Positions 41,674-53,974 of a stretch of DNA of 64,000 nucleotides are shown here, one piece after another. Within the stretch, counting starts at the first letter, position 1. Every line of letters begins with the position of its first letter. The DNA comes from Manihot esculenta (lineage: Eukaryota > Streptophyta > Magnoliopsida > Malpighiales > Euphorbiaceae). The position numbers and the translations under genes were made by a program. The stretch is from contig NC_035164.2 of assembly GCF_001659605.2 (NCBI RefSeq), positions 18,074,000 through 18,137,999 of the forward strand, in the 5' to 3' direction. The notes beneath the pieces are model-generated. The model was not told the DNA's origin and made no database searches. It worked only from the letters and a program-made list of their open reading frames with translations.

Positions 41674-44600
41674 TTAGAAAAGATAAGGGTATTGCTGGAG
41701 CATAGACTCCCTTGTCTCCCAAGTGCACTCTTCCATATTGTGGTGGTTCCACAGGACTTTCACCATCGGAATTTCCTTGTTTCTCAGCTTCCTGATTTGG
41801 GTGTCTATGATCCGTACTGGCTGCTCAACATAGGTGAGATCCTCTTGGATCTCCACATCAGGCTCACTAAGAACCTTGCCCGGATCTGACACAAACTTCC
41901 TCAACATGGAAACATGGAAAACCGGATGGATTCTCTCCATAGAAGCAGGTAAATCCAGCTTGTACGACACATTCCCAATCTTTTGCAAGATTTCAAAGGG
42001 TCCGATGTATCGTGGGGCTAGTTTACCTTTCTTCCCAAAGCGAACCACTCCTTTCATAGGAGACACCTTGAGCAATACCAGATCCCCCTCCTGAAACTCT
42101 ACTTGCCTTCTGCGGATATCTGCATAACTCTTCTGTCTGCTTGCAGCAGTCTTGATTCTTTCTCTGATTATGGGTACCACCCTGCTGGTGATCTCTACTA
42201 GCTCAGGCCCTGCCAAGGCCTTTTCTCCAACCTCTTCCCAGCAAACAGGTGATCTGCACTTCCTTCCATACAAATCTTCATATGGAGCCATTCCGATGCT
42301 AGCATGATGGCTGTTATTGTAGGCAAACTCCACCAAAGGTAGATGTTGCCTCCAAGAACCGCCAAAATCCAGCACACACATTCTAAGCATATCCTCTATG
42401 GTCTGGATGGTCCTTTCTGATTGTCCGTCCGTCTGTGGATGGAAAGCAGTGCTAAAATTCAACCTGGTACCCATGGCATTCTGCAGACTCCGCCAAAACC
42501 TGGAGGTGAACTGGGGCCCTCTATCAGACACTATTGAAACAGGAACCCCATGCAGCCTGACGATCTCATCAACATACACCTGCGCTAACTTGTCCACAGA
42601 ATAGCCACTCCTGACAGGGATGAAGTGAGCATATTTGGTGAGTCTGTCCACAATCACCCATATGGAGTCCAATCTGTTGGACGTCGCTGGTAACCCCACT
42701 ACGAAGTCCATAGCTATATTTTCCCATTTCCACTCTAGAATAGGTAGCGGGTTAAGCATTCCAGTCGGCTTCTGATGTTCCAGCTTCACCCTCTGACACA
42801 CTTCGCAAGCTGACACAAACTGTGCCACTTCTCTCTTCATAGCTGGCCACCAATAAACTTTCTTCAAATCTTGGTACATTTTGGTGGCTCCAGGGTGAAC
42901 GTTGTATCTTGCATTATGAGCCTCTCTCATAATGTCTCCCTTTAGCCCTATGTCATCTGGTACACACAAACGTCTCCCATAGCAGAGGATCCCCTTGTTG
43001 TCGAATCTGAACTCACTATCCTTGCCCGACTGAACAGTCCTGGCAATTTTCACTAACTCTGGGTCCTCATGCTGTTTCTGAGCCACCTGCTCCAGAAACA
43101 GGGGTGCCACTCTCATCTGGACAACTAAAGCACCTGTACCAGACAACTCCAACTGAAGACCTTCATCAACGAGCTTGTAAAACTCCTTCACTACTGGCCT
43201 CCTCTCTGCCGATATGTGGGATAAACTGCCGAGTGATTTCTGGCTTAGGACGTCTGCCACAACATTTGCCTTACCCGGATGGTACTGAATCTTGCAATCA
43301 TAATCACTCAGCAGCTCTACCCATCTTCTCTGTCTCAAGTTCAAATCTCTTTGACTCAGGATGTACTGTAGGCTCTTATGATCTGTGAAGATCTCCATTT
43401 AACCCCATAGAGGTAGTGCCTCCACATCTTGAGTGCAAAGATTACTGCTGCCATCTCCAGGTCATGTGTGGGGTAATTCAACTCATGCTTCTTCAGCTGT
43501 CTAGAAGCATAAGCAATCACCCTTTCATTCTGCATTAACACACAACCCAATCCCACACGGGACGCATCACAATAGACTGAGAAGTCTTCATCGCTAGATG
43601 GCAGAGCTAACACTGGTGCTGAAGTTAACCTCTTCTTAAGCTCTTCAAAACTCTCTTCGCATTGGTCGGTCCACACAAACTTGTGATTTTTCCTGGTTAA
43701 CCTGGTCAGAGGAGCTGCAATCTTTGAGAAGTCCTGAACGAACCTCCTATAGTAACCCGCCAAACCCAAGAAACTCTTGATTTCTGTCGCTGAAGTGGGT
43801 CTAGGCCAGTTAGCCACAGTTTGTGTCTTCTTGGGGTCCACCTCTATTCCATTTTCTGACATTACATGCCCCAAGAATGAAATGCTCCTCAACCAGAACT
43901 CACACGTGGAGAACTTGGCATACAAGCCATGCTCCCTCAAGGTCTGTAGAACCAACCTCAGATGATAGGCATGCTCCTCTGCATTCCTGGAATACACCAA
44001 GATATCATCTATGAAGACAATAACGAAGTGATCCAGGTACTGGCTAAACACTCTGTTCATGAGATCCATGAATGCTGCAGGGGCGTTGGTTAACCCGAAC
44101 GGCATTACAAGGAACTCAAAATGCCCATATCTGGTCCTGAAAGCCGTCTGTGGCACATCCTCATCTCTGATCCTCAGCTGATGGTACCCAGACCTTAGAT
44201 CTATTTTGGAGAAACAACCCGCTCCGGCTAGCTGGTCGAATAGATCATCGATCCTTGGCAAAGGGTACTTGTTCTTGGTAGTGACTTTGTTCAACTGCCT
44301 GTAGTCGATACAAAGTCTAAGGGATCCATCCTTCTTTCTCATAAACAGCACTGGAGCACCCCAAGGTGAGGTACTCAGTCGGATGAAACTCTTGTCTACC
44401 AGCTCTTGCAACTGCTCTTTCAATTCCTTCAATTCGGCTGGAGCCATCCTGTAGGGAGGGATAGAGATCGGTCGGGTTCCAGGCATCAATTCTATCTCGA
44501 GCTCTATCTCCCTAGCAGGTGGTAAGCCTGGCAGCTCGTCTGGGAACACATCTAAGAACTCTCTGACCACTGGCACCGAGGCGGGCTCTCTAACCTGACT

Positions 44601-45088
44601 GCTAAGCTCTCTCACATGAGCCAAATACCCCTGACATCCCTTCCTAAGCAACCTACGAGCCTGAAGAGCTGATATCAGACCTCTAGGTGTACCCCTCCTG
44701 TCTCCCCTGAAGACAACCTCTGACCCATCCTGACCTCTGAACCTGACTACCTTGTCCCTACAGTCCAAGGTAGCACCATGGGTAGATAACCAGTCCATCC
44801 CTAGAATGACGTCAAAATCAGTCAAATCTAGAACCACCAGGTCGGCGGACAAGCATCTTCCCTCAACAAACACTGGGCTGCACTGGCAGACTTACTCTGC
44901 CACTGATGGATCACACTTGGGTCCACTGACCCAAAGAGGGCACTCTAACCCAGAGACCATTAATCCTAACCTCTGAACGGCTCTTGGTGCAATAAAAGAA
45001 TGAGATGCACCAGGGTCCATCAAGGCATACACATCTGAACAACCAATGACTAAGTTACCTGCCATCACGGTGTTAGATGCATCTGCCT
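41674..45088 (-). pseudogene. pol: R7 Pol: protease to chromodomain-like tail, few breaks
   Basis: Protease has DPGASHSF (near 45004-45018) and VILGMDWL. Reverse transcriptase includes FIDDILVY (near 44004-44015), RNase H has CDAS (near 43565) and TDHKSL. Integrase has the HHCC domain (NVHPGATK to CEVCQRVK), [11 protein letters not shown] and the tail [17 protein letters not shown]. Breaks: a sense codon turned to TAA near 44894 (after the PSVAE stretch) and a 1-bp loss near 43397 between RNase H halves. Otherwise two frames of 505 and 574 codons cover the whole of pol. It is therefore a recently inactivated copy, in line with its similar LTRs. Confidence 0.88.
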
Positions 45089-45089
45089 C

Positions 45090-46660
45090 CTACTGAGTCA
45101 TCGTGAAGATCCGTGCTGGAGCTGATGGACCTTCACCTCTGAAACCCGCTGAAGAAGAGGCTGCCCCTCTCCCTCTGCCTCTGCCACTGGCCTGAGTTGT
45201 GGCTGGAGCTGCTGGCTGCGCTACACTACCAGAAGCTGTCTGTTGGGACTGTGCCAACGGGACCACTCTTGGACATTCTCGAGACATATGCCCCTCCTGA
45301 CCACATCTGTAACAGGCGGTCGTCCCAAACCGACATACTCCCTTGTGTGGCTTACCACACCTTGCACAAACTTCATTTTTCGCACCAGAGCTTGAGCCAC
45401 TCCCTAATCCCAGACTGGACTTGATCTTGTTCCAAAACTTGTTCTTCTTCGGCTTCCTAGTGGTGTTACTCCACCGTTTGCTACCTGAAGCTGCTGCACT
45501 CAGAGAAGAAGAAGAGCCTGGAATCTTAGAACCAGAGGGTTGTGCCACTGACTGTTTAACTGTCCCCTGAATGATGGCACTAGCCTCCATTTTTCGGGCC
45601 ATATCTACTATGGTATGGAAACTCTCCCTATCTGCTGACTGGATCAAGGAGGAATACCTGGAATGGAGTTTCATGATATACCTCCTTGACTTCTTCTGGT
45701 CTGAATCAAGATTTTGCCCTGCAAATGGCAACAGCTCCAAGAATCTGTCTGTGAACTCATCCACACTCATATCATCAGTCTGCCTCAACTGTTCAAACTC
45801 TATCATCTTCAGCTCCCTTGAGCTATCAGGGAAAGCCCATCCTGCAAACTCGTTTGCAAACTCTTCCCAAAACATGCTGTCCACCCTCGGGTTCACATAA
45901 TTCTTAAACCACTCTCGTGCCTTCTTGTACTTAAGCGTGAACCCAGCCATCTGAATGGCTCTACTATCGTCAGCCCCAATCTCATCTGTAATCACCTTGA
46001 CCCTTTCAAGATATACAAACGGGTCATCCCCTTTTTCATACTGAGGAGCACCCAACTTCATGTAGTCGGTCATCTTAACCTTGCTCCCACCAGATGAGCT
46101 AGGCTTAGGTACTGGGGTTTCTGGAACTGTGGGTTCTGCTAGTGGAGGAGGAGGTGCAGCATCCCCTGGGGCAGGGTTTGCTATACCTGGATAGTAAGGT
46201 GGAGGTGGGTACATGGGGTACTATGGGTATGGTGGGTAGTAAGATGGGTATGGCATCTGTGTGGGATAAGGGTTAAAGCTATGGTAGTCCGATGTGCCTC
46301 CCATCAAATACCCGGGGTTTTGTGAGAAGGGTGGGTAGTAAGGTGGCTGAACAAATCCCGAGGCCTGGGTGCCTCCTTGGGACTCTCCCATTCCCTCCTC
46401 CGACATGCTCACTCCTAAACTGCCATTCCTCCTCTGGTCCACATCCATCTCATCCCCCATATCCTCTGACATTCCCCCCTGAACTGTTCCCCTCACTGAT
46501 CTGCTTCTACCTAGATCCAAAGACCTTCTAGGGTCTCTTACTGCTCTTTCTCTGCTAGACCTGCTTGACATTGCCTAGGCAATGCAGGAGGACGGACGCT
46601 CATGCCCTCATCCTCAGGTGGTACTCCAGTCAATCTTGCTGATCGACGAGTTCCTCTCAT
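45090..46660 (-). pseudogene. gag: R7 Gag, broken by two stops and one frameshift
   Basis: It starts [10 protein letters not shown] at 46660. A base is missing near 46575 (CCTAGGCAATG where R2 has CCTAGGGCAATG). CAG became TAG in the Tyr/Pro-rich region near 46220. The domain then reads through Retrotrans_gag ([14 protein letters not shown]), the basic linker and CCHC knuckle ([14 protein letters not shown]) to RIFTMTQ, where a second CAG to TAG change near 45092 cuts Gag from Pol. With the sibling R5 reading MTQQEAN, both CAG-to-TAG changes are direct C to T changes at CAG sites. Confidence 0.88.
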
Positions 46661-46919
46661 CCTATTTTCTGAAAAACAGCGCACATCACACAAAAACATT
46701 AGCATCAAATGGTTCATGTGGAAACACATGAACCCGCATCACAAACATATCATTCATATCATAGCATTAATGCACATGTATATAATCATGGCATTTCACA
46801 TCATCATACAAGACAAGACTCCACATCCTATCCTAGTGGACATGACCTTTCCTATTGTGCTTGACCTTCTATAACATCTATGAGCCCGACACTCTAGGTT
46901 CCAACCATATGAACCTAGG

Positions 46920-46931
46920 GCTCTGATACCA
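46920..46931 (-). other. R7 primer-binding site, initiator tRNA-Met
   Basis: The minus strand reads TGGTATCAGAGC, three bases from the LTR end at 46935. Leader 46661-46919 holds no gene. Confidence 0.93.
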
Positions 46932-46934
46932 TTC

Positions 46935-48331
46935 TGTAATGACCCGAAAACCGGACCGCTACCGGCGCTAGGATCCAGGTCGGCTTAAGGCCGCCGGGAC
47001 CCGTAGCAAGCCTGACATGCAACCTGTAAACCTGTTTAATCCCATACATGATCAAGAATATACATAAAAATTTGAACTTTTCTTTTTCTTTTACCAAGCT
47101 CAACCTGTGCATGCACATAAACATATACATAAACATAAACATAAACCCCACACTGGAGCTCTCAACAAATGCTCCAATGGGGCATCTCATCATACACAAG
47201 CTTGGTGGGACAAAAACATTTTTAACATAAATCATGCTTACAAGAGGGATTATCATGCAAACTCGGTCAAGCACAACTTCTAAACTTCAATCTCATAATC
47301 AATATTTACATAACATAACTATTCATAACTTTACATCATTATACAATTTGTCATGTCCACATTCTATCTATTACAACTCAAGACTTCATTCACCTTGACT
47401 TCTCTGCCTAGCCTGTACCTGCAACCTTGGGGGATTAGGGAAAAGGGGTGAGCTACTAGAGCCCAGTGAATAGAATAATAAAACATTTAAATCATATGCT
47501 ATAATGGAATGCAACACATCACAGACAAATCACATCACGGATGGTATTGTCACCAAGAGTCCTCTACATTCCAAAGTGCCGGGACGTAGAATGGGTCAAC
47601 CGGTCTTTCTCTTAACATAACATAACATTCCAATGTGCCAGGGACGTAGAATGGGTACAACCTGGACTTTCTCTTACATAGTGCCAGGGACGTAGAATGG
47701 GTACAACCTGGACTTCCGTACCATACCATATCATATCACATCACATCATATCGAGGACTAAGGATCATCCAATAACCATCCACATCATCATCAAATTATA
47801 CAATGCAACATATTGGTGAATTCTAATGCAACAACCTAGAATATCACATAGCATTCGTGATGCATGAACATGCTCAAATCTATATTGATTTGCTTTAAAA
47901 CATAAGTGTTTATTCTACTCACCTCAACTAGCTCTGACAAAGACTGAAGCAGCTGACTCACTGCTGGGGTCCTCGGTTCCTCGGGTCCGAACCTACACAG
48001 GTGGACTCAAATGAGGGACCAAACAACTAGAACATAACTCTAAAAACATCCCCCAAAAACCCTCTAAAACACCTCAAAACATCCATGCAAAAACATGCAA
48101 ATGAAGGCTGAACAGGGCACTTTCGGCGGCAGGTTCGGCGGCCGAAAGTCCCTCCAGAGCTGAAAGTCAGGTAGGTTCGGCTGCACCTTCGGCGGCCGAA
48201 ACTCCCGGACAGAGACGAAACTCATGCATGTTCGGCGGCACTTTCGGCGGCCGAAACTGCCCTCCAGAGACGAAAGCCCTCTTTCGGGGGCAGGCTTCGG
48301 CAGCCGAAAGGGTGGCCTCCCAGGCAGGTTC
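46935..48331 (-). repeat. R7 5' LTR, inner piece
   Basis: It is nearly identical to 39271-40655. It contains the hairpin trio (47575-47712) and a palindrome array (48119-48310). It stops at the GGTTC target duplication of R8. Confidence 0.93.
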
Positions 48332-50592
48332 TGTAATACCCGGCTAGATTCAGACATCAGAATTCTTACCGTCCGATGGAATTTGAGGATGTCAGAGGTC
48401 TCTGGAAGGGTAAGAGGAAGCTTTTCTAAAATGTTTTCACATGTGTTAAAGGGTTAGAATGGAAATGGATGGAGTTTTGAAGAGAAAAGGCCAAGGAGGC
48501 ATTTTGCCATGTTCGGCCGCCAAAGGTAAAGTTCGGCCGCCGAAAGTCCCCTAGATTCGGCCCCCAAAGGCAATGTTCGGCCGCCGAACATTGCATGGTT
48601 TCGCATGCAGTTTCGGCTGCTGAAGCTGAGGCGGTTGTTCATCTATATAGGGCACCGAGTCCAGAAAACAGAGGAGGGTTTCGTCTCTCTTTCTGGCCTA
48701 GGTGAGTTCTTGATCTCCTTGGATTGTTTTCATGGTTTTTCTTCTAATCTTTCAAAGTTAAACAAGTTTTAAGTAAGTTTTATGTGTTTTTGAAGAGTTT
48801 GAAAGCTTGGAGAAGTTTGGAGCTTGAATCTCCATATCTTTGAGTTTGGATCACACCAGCCTTTGTTCTTCAAGAGGTAAGTGGAGATCCTTGATGTTTA
48901 TACTGTTTTTCTATGAGTTGTCTGAAGGGAAGGGGAGTTAATGCTTGAGTTTGCATGAGGTAGGCAGATTAGGGTTTATGGACCCTTGTGCTTGATGTTT
49001 GTTTGTTGAGTTGTTTGTTGGAGTTTAAGGTGTCTTAAGCTCCTATATGCTTGTTGTAGGAGATATGAAGGAGTTAGAAGGAGTTAGAGAGATTAAATGC
49101 ATGTTGTGAAGGATTGGAAGGATTGGAAGACGTCCTTGTGCACGAAGCTGAGTTCTGGATGAACTCAGGTTCGGCAGCCGAAGGAAGATTCGGCCGCCGA
49201 ACATGCCAGACTTTCGTCTCTGGAAGAGACCTTCGGCCGCCGAAGGTGCTGCCGAAAGTGTTTTGTCCAGCCTTCCTTTGCTTGTTTTGCATGTATGTTT
49301 TGAGGTGTTCTAGAGGGGTTTTGGGGAGTTGTTTTATCAGTTGCATAGAGTATGTTTGGTGCCTCAATTTGTGTCCTCCATTGTAGGATTGAACCCGAGG
49401 ACCCGAGGTGTTTAGCAGTAGTAGCTGTTTCAGGGATAGAGGTAGCCCAGAGTTAGCCAAGCATTGGCTACAGGTGAGTGGAACTAAACTGCATATTTAT
49501 CTTGAGCAATGACACGATTCTAGCATGAGCCATGCATCATAAACTGCCATGTTATGTATTAGGTTGTGTTGCATTAGAATTCACGAATATGATGCATTGC
49601 ATAAGAGGTTATTCCTGTGGATGAATGTTGGATGATCCTTAGCCCTTGACAGAGAGCAGATACAGAGTTATGGCATGAGAGAGCCATACCAGGTCGCCCC
49701 TGGATAGGCCAGGTCGCTCCTGGTACTATAGTCAGAGCAGAGTTAAGTGTAGACCAGGTGATGACATAGTCTCCTTGGCACAGTTGGTCATGTTATGATA
49801 TTAGAGAGATAAGTGTAGACCAGGTGATGACATAGTCTCCTTGGCACAGTTGGTCATATGAGAACATGTAATGGAGGGCTAGTGGTGACAAGTGCATCCT
49901 TGAGATGATATGTTTGTGATGTGATGCATTTCATGAGAGCATGTAATTAATGAACTATTTTTATTGTTCCTCCTCACTGGGCTTTAGAGCTCATCCCACT
50001 CCCTTAACCCCAGTTTTGCAGGTTCTGAGATAGCTATGGGAAGCTAAAGTCAACAAGAGCACAGAGGAAAGTTATGCATGAATGTGGTTGTAATAGTATA
50101 GTGGACATGATGTAATTAAAAGAATAGTTGTGATGTACTATATAGATATGTACTGGCATATACTGGATAGACTTGTGCTTTCCCTAGTGTCATTGCTATA
50201 GTGTGATGTATGATTAATCCCTTGTACATGAATCCTGTTTTACGTTTCTTGATGAGAAATGTGTGAGTTAGGCTTAATGTATGGCTTCGATGAGATACCA
50301 GTGGAATGTATTACAGATTAAAAGGGTTTCAATCCCTTGACCCACAGCAGATAGAAGTCCCTGGTATAGGCCCTGAGGGCCATTTCAGATTGACATATCT
50401 GAGTCGCAGTAGTTAAGCCTACAGAGTTTTACAGGATTGTTGAGTATTTTTGTCTCATGTATGGGATTTATCAGGTACATAGAGAGTATAGTCGGCTTGC
50501 TACGGGTCCCGGCGGCCTTAAGCCGATCTGGATCCTAGTGCCAGTGATGGTTCGGACCGTTACTGAGGGGTACCGGTTTTCGGGCTGTTACA
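48332..50592 (+). mobile_element. R8: solo LTR of the R1 family
   Basis: It starts TGTAATACCCGGCTAG and ends GGGCTGTTACA, with target duplication GGTTC at 48327-48331 and 50593-50597. There is no primer site, coding region or second LTR, so recombination between two LTRs has removed the body. It matches the R1 LTR in inverse orientation: same CCAGG...CCTGG units, same CTCACTGGGCTTTAGAGCTCATCCC block, same doubled end. Palindrome arrays lie at 48509-48620 and 49165-49255. Confidence 0.94.
48643..48650 (+). promoter_or_regulatory. Putative TATA box of solo LTR R8
   Basis: CTATATAG sits in the context CATCTATATAGGGCACC, about 310 bp into the LTR and about 20 bp after the upstream palindrome array. 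This is the same spacing as in R2. Confidence 0.6.
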
Positions 50593-51528
50593 GGTTCGGC
50601 GACCGAAAGTCCTTCGGCTGCCGAACCTAGTTTCTGCCAAAGGGCAGAAACTTGGTTCCTCATGCACATTTGCCTCCCAAAACCATCCAAACATGCATTT
50701 TTCCTAATCTACAACATACATACTCAAGTATACAAGTTCCTAGGGGCTTCAAACTATCTTAAACCCCATCTACAACACATCAAACATCCACATTGTCCAA
50801 AAACATAACATGAACCCATAAACCTAACCATAAGCTAAACATGCATTCTACCCTATAGATCTACTTAAAACTTACTTAAAACATGCCATAAGCTCAAGAT
50901 CGGCCCTTACCTCTTGAAGATCGAGAGGAGAACGACCCTAGCTCGGAAAATGGGAGAGAGAGAGTTCTTTGAACCTCTAAGCTCCAAAACTTGCTCAAAT
51001 GCTCAAAACCTTCAAAACAAAGTTGCAAACTCATAAAAATAATGAAGAATGGAAGGAAGAAACTCAAGATCGGTGAGGGACGGCGGAGAGCTCACCATGG
51101 CCGAAAATGGGGAGAAAAACTCGCCCGTTTTCGGCTAAGGGACCCCTTTATAGGTGGCTGGCAGGCCACATTCGGGAGCCGAACGTGCCTCTGCAACGCA
51201 TGCAAGTTCGGCGGCCGAACATGAGGTTCAACGGCCGAACCTGGACTTCCCTCACTTATGCTTTCGGGGGCCTAAGGCACACCCGAAGCGCATGCATGTT
51301 CGGCGGCCGAACTTGAGGTTTGGCGGCCGAACCTGAGGTTCGGCGGCCGAACCTGGGTCTTCCTCCAAGATTATATTCATGCAAAAACTCATTTCCTTTT
51401 TACTTAAAATCATGAAATACATTAAAACATTTTATGAAAACATGGTTTTACCCTTCTAGAGGTCTCCGACACCCGAGATTCCACTGGACGGTAGGAATTT
51501 CGATACCGGAGTCTAGCCGGGTATTACA
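50593..51528 (-). repeat. R7 5' LTR, outer piece
   Basis: It resumes after R8 and ends GGGTATTACA at 51528. Palindrome array 51171-51356 has one extra 22-bp unit compared with the 3' LTR (41345-41395). A TATA box lies on the minus strand near 51147-51156. Confidence 0.93.
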
Positions 51529-53526
51529 CATATTGTACATAAAGCCTGGTTTACATAGACATTGATAAAACATTTTATAGATCATGTATAAAGGGATTAA
51601 CCAACATACTAGGGTCAAGCACAACTCTAAACCTCATTAAACATCATTACATTACATTACTGTACTATACTTTACATTACATCATTTTCATGTCCACATC
51701 TAGCTATTACATAAAACATGACTTTACTCTTGTCGACTTCCTGATCTATCCCGTACCTGCAAACCTGGGGGATTAAGGGAATGGGGTGAGCTACTAGAGT
51801 CCAGTGAGCAGAATAATAAAAACATTTAAAATATATGCTATCATGGAATGCATCACATCACAGACAAAACACATCAAGGATGAACTTGTCACCGATAGCC
51901 CACTACACATTCCAATAGGGCCAGGGGCGTAGAATGGGCCTCACTGGTCTTTCTCTTACATTAATATAACATAACATTCCAATATGCCAGGGGCGTAGAA
52001 TGGGCCTCACTGGTCTTTCTCTTACATAGTGCCAAGGGCGTAGAATGGGCCTCACTGGTCTTTCATACCGTATCATCACTATCTCATATCATATCATATC
52101 ATAGTGCGGGCTAAAGGATCATCCAACATTCATCCACATCAACAACATAATATGCAATGCAACATATTCGTGAATTCTAATGCAAGCACCCTAATATATC
52201 TCATGGCATTCATGATGCGTGAATCATGCTAAAACTTTCATTATTTACTTTGAAATATAAAGAGTCATTCTACTCACCTCAGGCTAGCTTTGACAAGACA
52301 CTGAAGCAGCTGACTCACTGCAGGGGTCCTCGATTCCTCGGGTCCGAACCTACACAGGTGAACTCAAATGAGGGACCAAACATACATGAACATGACTCTA
52401 AAATACTCCCCAAAAACCTCCTAAAACACCTTAAAACAATCATAGAAATCATGCAAAGGAAGGCTGAACAGGGCACTTTCGGCGGCAGGCTCGGCGGCCG
52501 AAAGTCCCTTCCAGAGACGAAACTCATGCATGTTCGGCGGCACCTTCGGCGGCCGAAACTCCCTTCCAGAGTCGAAAGTCCACTTTTGGGGGCAGGGTTC
52601 GGCAGCCAAAGGCTTGCCTCCACAGGCAGGTTCGGCGGCCGAAAGTCCCTTCGGCTGTCAAACCTGAGTTCTTCCAAAGTGGCAGAACTCAGCCAAACAT
52701 TGCACATTTGCCTCCCAAACCATTCAAACATGCATTTAGCTATTCTACAACATGCATACACAAGCAAATAAGCATATAGGGGCCTAAAACCATCATAAAC
52801 CCCAACACAAACACAAAACAAATTAAAATGGCATGCATTAACCACAAACTCAACATTAACCTAAACATGCATTTCTACCCCACAAATCTCATAAAACTTT
52901 TTTAAAACATGGAATGAGCTACAGATCTACTCTTACCTCTTGAAGATCGAGAGGAGAGGCGATCCAACTCGGAGATGGGAAAGATCGAGCTCCTGAGGTC
53001 TCCAAGTTACCAACTTCACTCTTTTTGCTCAAAAATCTTCAAACCAAGATAAAACTTGTTAAAACTCGAAAGATTTGAGGAAAGACATCAAAAATCAACC
53101 ATGGGAGAGCATGGACTCACCGTTAGCCGAAAATAGGGGAGAGAGCTCGCTCGTTTTCGGCCATGGAGTCTTTTTATAGGTGGCTGCCAGACCACCTTCG
53201 GAAGCCTAAAGTGCCTCCAAAACTCATGCAAGTTCGGCGGTCGAATATGAGATTCGGCGGCCGAACCTGGGCCACTTTTGAAAGCCTAACTTGCCCCCCC
53301 GTAAATTATCCCACGTTCGGCGGCTGAACTTGAGGTTCGGCTGCCGAACCTGGAAATGCCTCCATGGTCTTTTTTCATTCAAAACTCCATTTCTTTCTTA
53401 CTTCAAATCATAAAATACATTAAAACATTTTATAAAAACATGATTTTACCCTTCTAGAGGTTTCCGACATCCGAGATTCCACCGGACGGTAGGAATTTCG
53501 ATACCGGAGTCTAGCCGGGTATTACA
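51529..53526 (-). repeat. R5 5' LTR, outer piece
   Basis: It begins with the R7 target duplication and ends GGGTATTACA at 53526. It has three hairpin units at 51905-52062 (GCCAG...CTGGT type), palindrome arrays 52475-52665 and 53195-53350, and a TATA box on the minus strand near 53171-53180. It pairs with 21173-22703. Confidence 0.92.
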
Positions 53527-53527
53527 A

Positions 53528-53974
53528 CAGCTCTCTAGCACAATCACATACCACTGCCCTTTGATCCTTGGGCATTTGATCACTTCTATTGTAGTTAATA
53601 TGAAATTACTGCATCCTACTCACACTGACCTTACCCCCACCGATGAACCAACCTCCCTGGACCTTTGCACTTTGAATGATATGGGGTTGCTTCGCAAAAT
53701 GGGAGGAGTTTTTTCTCTTGCACCTGCAGGGCCTATAATACCACGCCATGAGTGTGTGTTCAGGAAGAAGGCAGCCAATTAGCAAACAACTTCTCAGCCG
53801 CCTGCTCCACCAGAGGCACCACAGTAGGCAGCAGACAAGGCACCACCAGAGGCACCTCAAGACCATTCGGTGGAGGCTCATCTGACCAGGATTGAAGACA
53901 GGATGCAGCATATGGAGCACCTAATGCAACTGCTGGTGGACAATTTCCTGCCAACAGACTATCACAGCCAGTGA
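53528..53974 (+). pseudogene. R9 C-terminal end of a post-pol (env-like) reading frame
   Basis: In one frame it reads from the R5 junction through LITSIVVNMKLLHPTHTD, a TAG at 53780, another TAG near 53822, and then a helical LTRIEDRMQHMEHLMQLL stretch to a TGA at 53972. Apart from the two TAGs the frame is continuous. Position (after pol, before the 3' untranslated region) and the Arg/Glu/Met-rich helix fit the extra 3' frame of Athila elements. I cannot assign a function. Only the last 150 codons are left, because R5 occupies the upstream side. Confidence 0.55.

Larger units (their letters stand above)
39271..51528 (-). mobile_element. R7: Tekay-like element in the R5 LTR, with R8 nested inside
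   Basis: Target duplication CATAT is at 39266-39270 and 51529-51533. On the minus strand it has a 5' LTR (51528-50593 and 48331-46935, split by R8), primer site, gag, pol, polypurine tract and 3' LTR (41566-39271). The LTRs are about 2.3 kb and nearly identical, apart from an extra palindrome unit in the 5' copy. Confidence 0.94.
21173..53526 (-). mobile_element. R5: Tekay-like element hosting R6, R7 and R8
   Basis: On the minus strand the 5' LTR is 53526-51529 plus 39270-39020, split by R7. Then come primer site, gag and protease (to 36442), R6 (36441-25463), the rest of pol (25462-22801), polypurine tract, and 3' LTR (22703-21173), truncated at its far end. The two LTR parts match closely: frames 21405-21950 and 52226-52771 align along their whole length with about 2 percent change. 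Confidence 0.88.
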
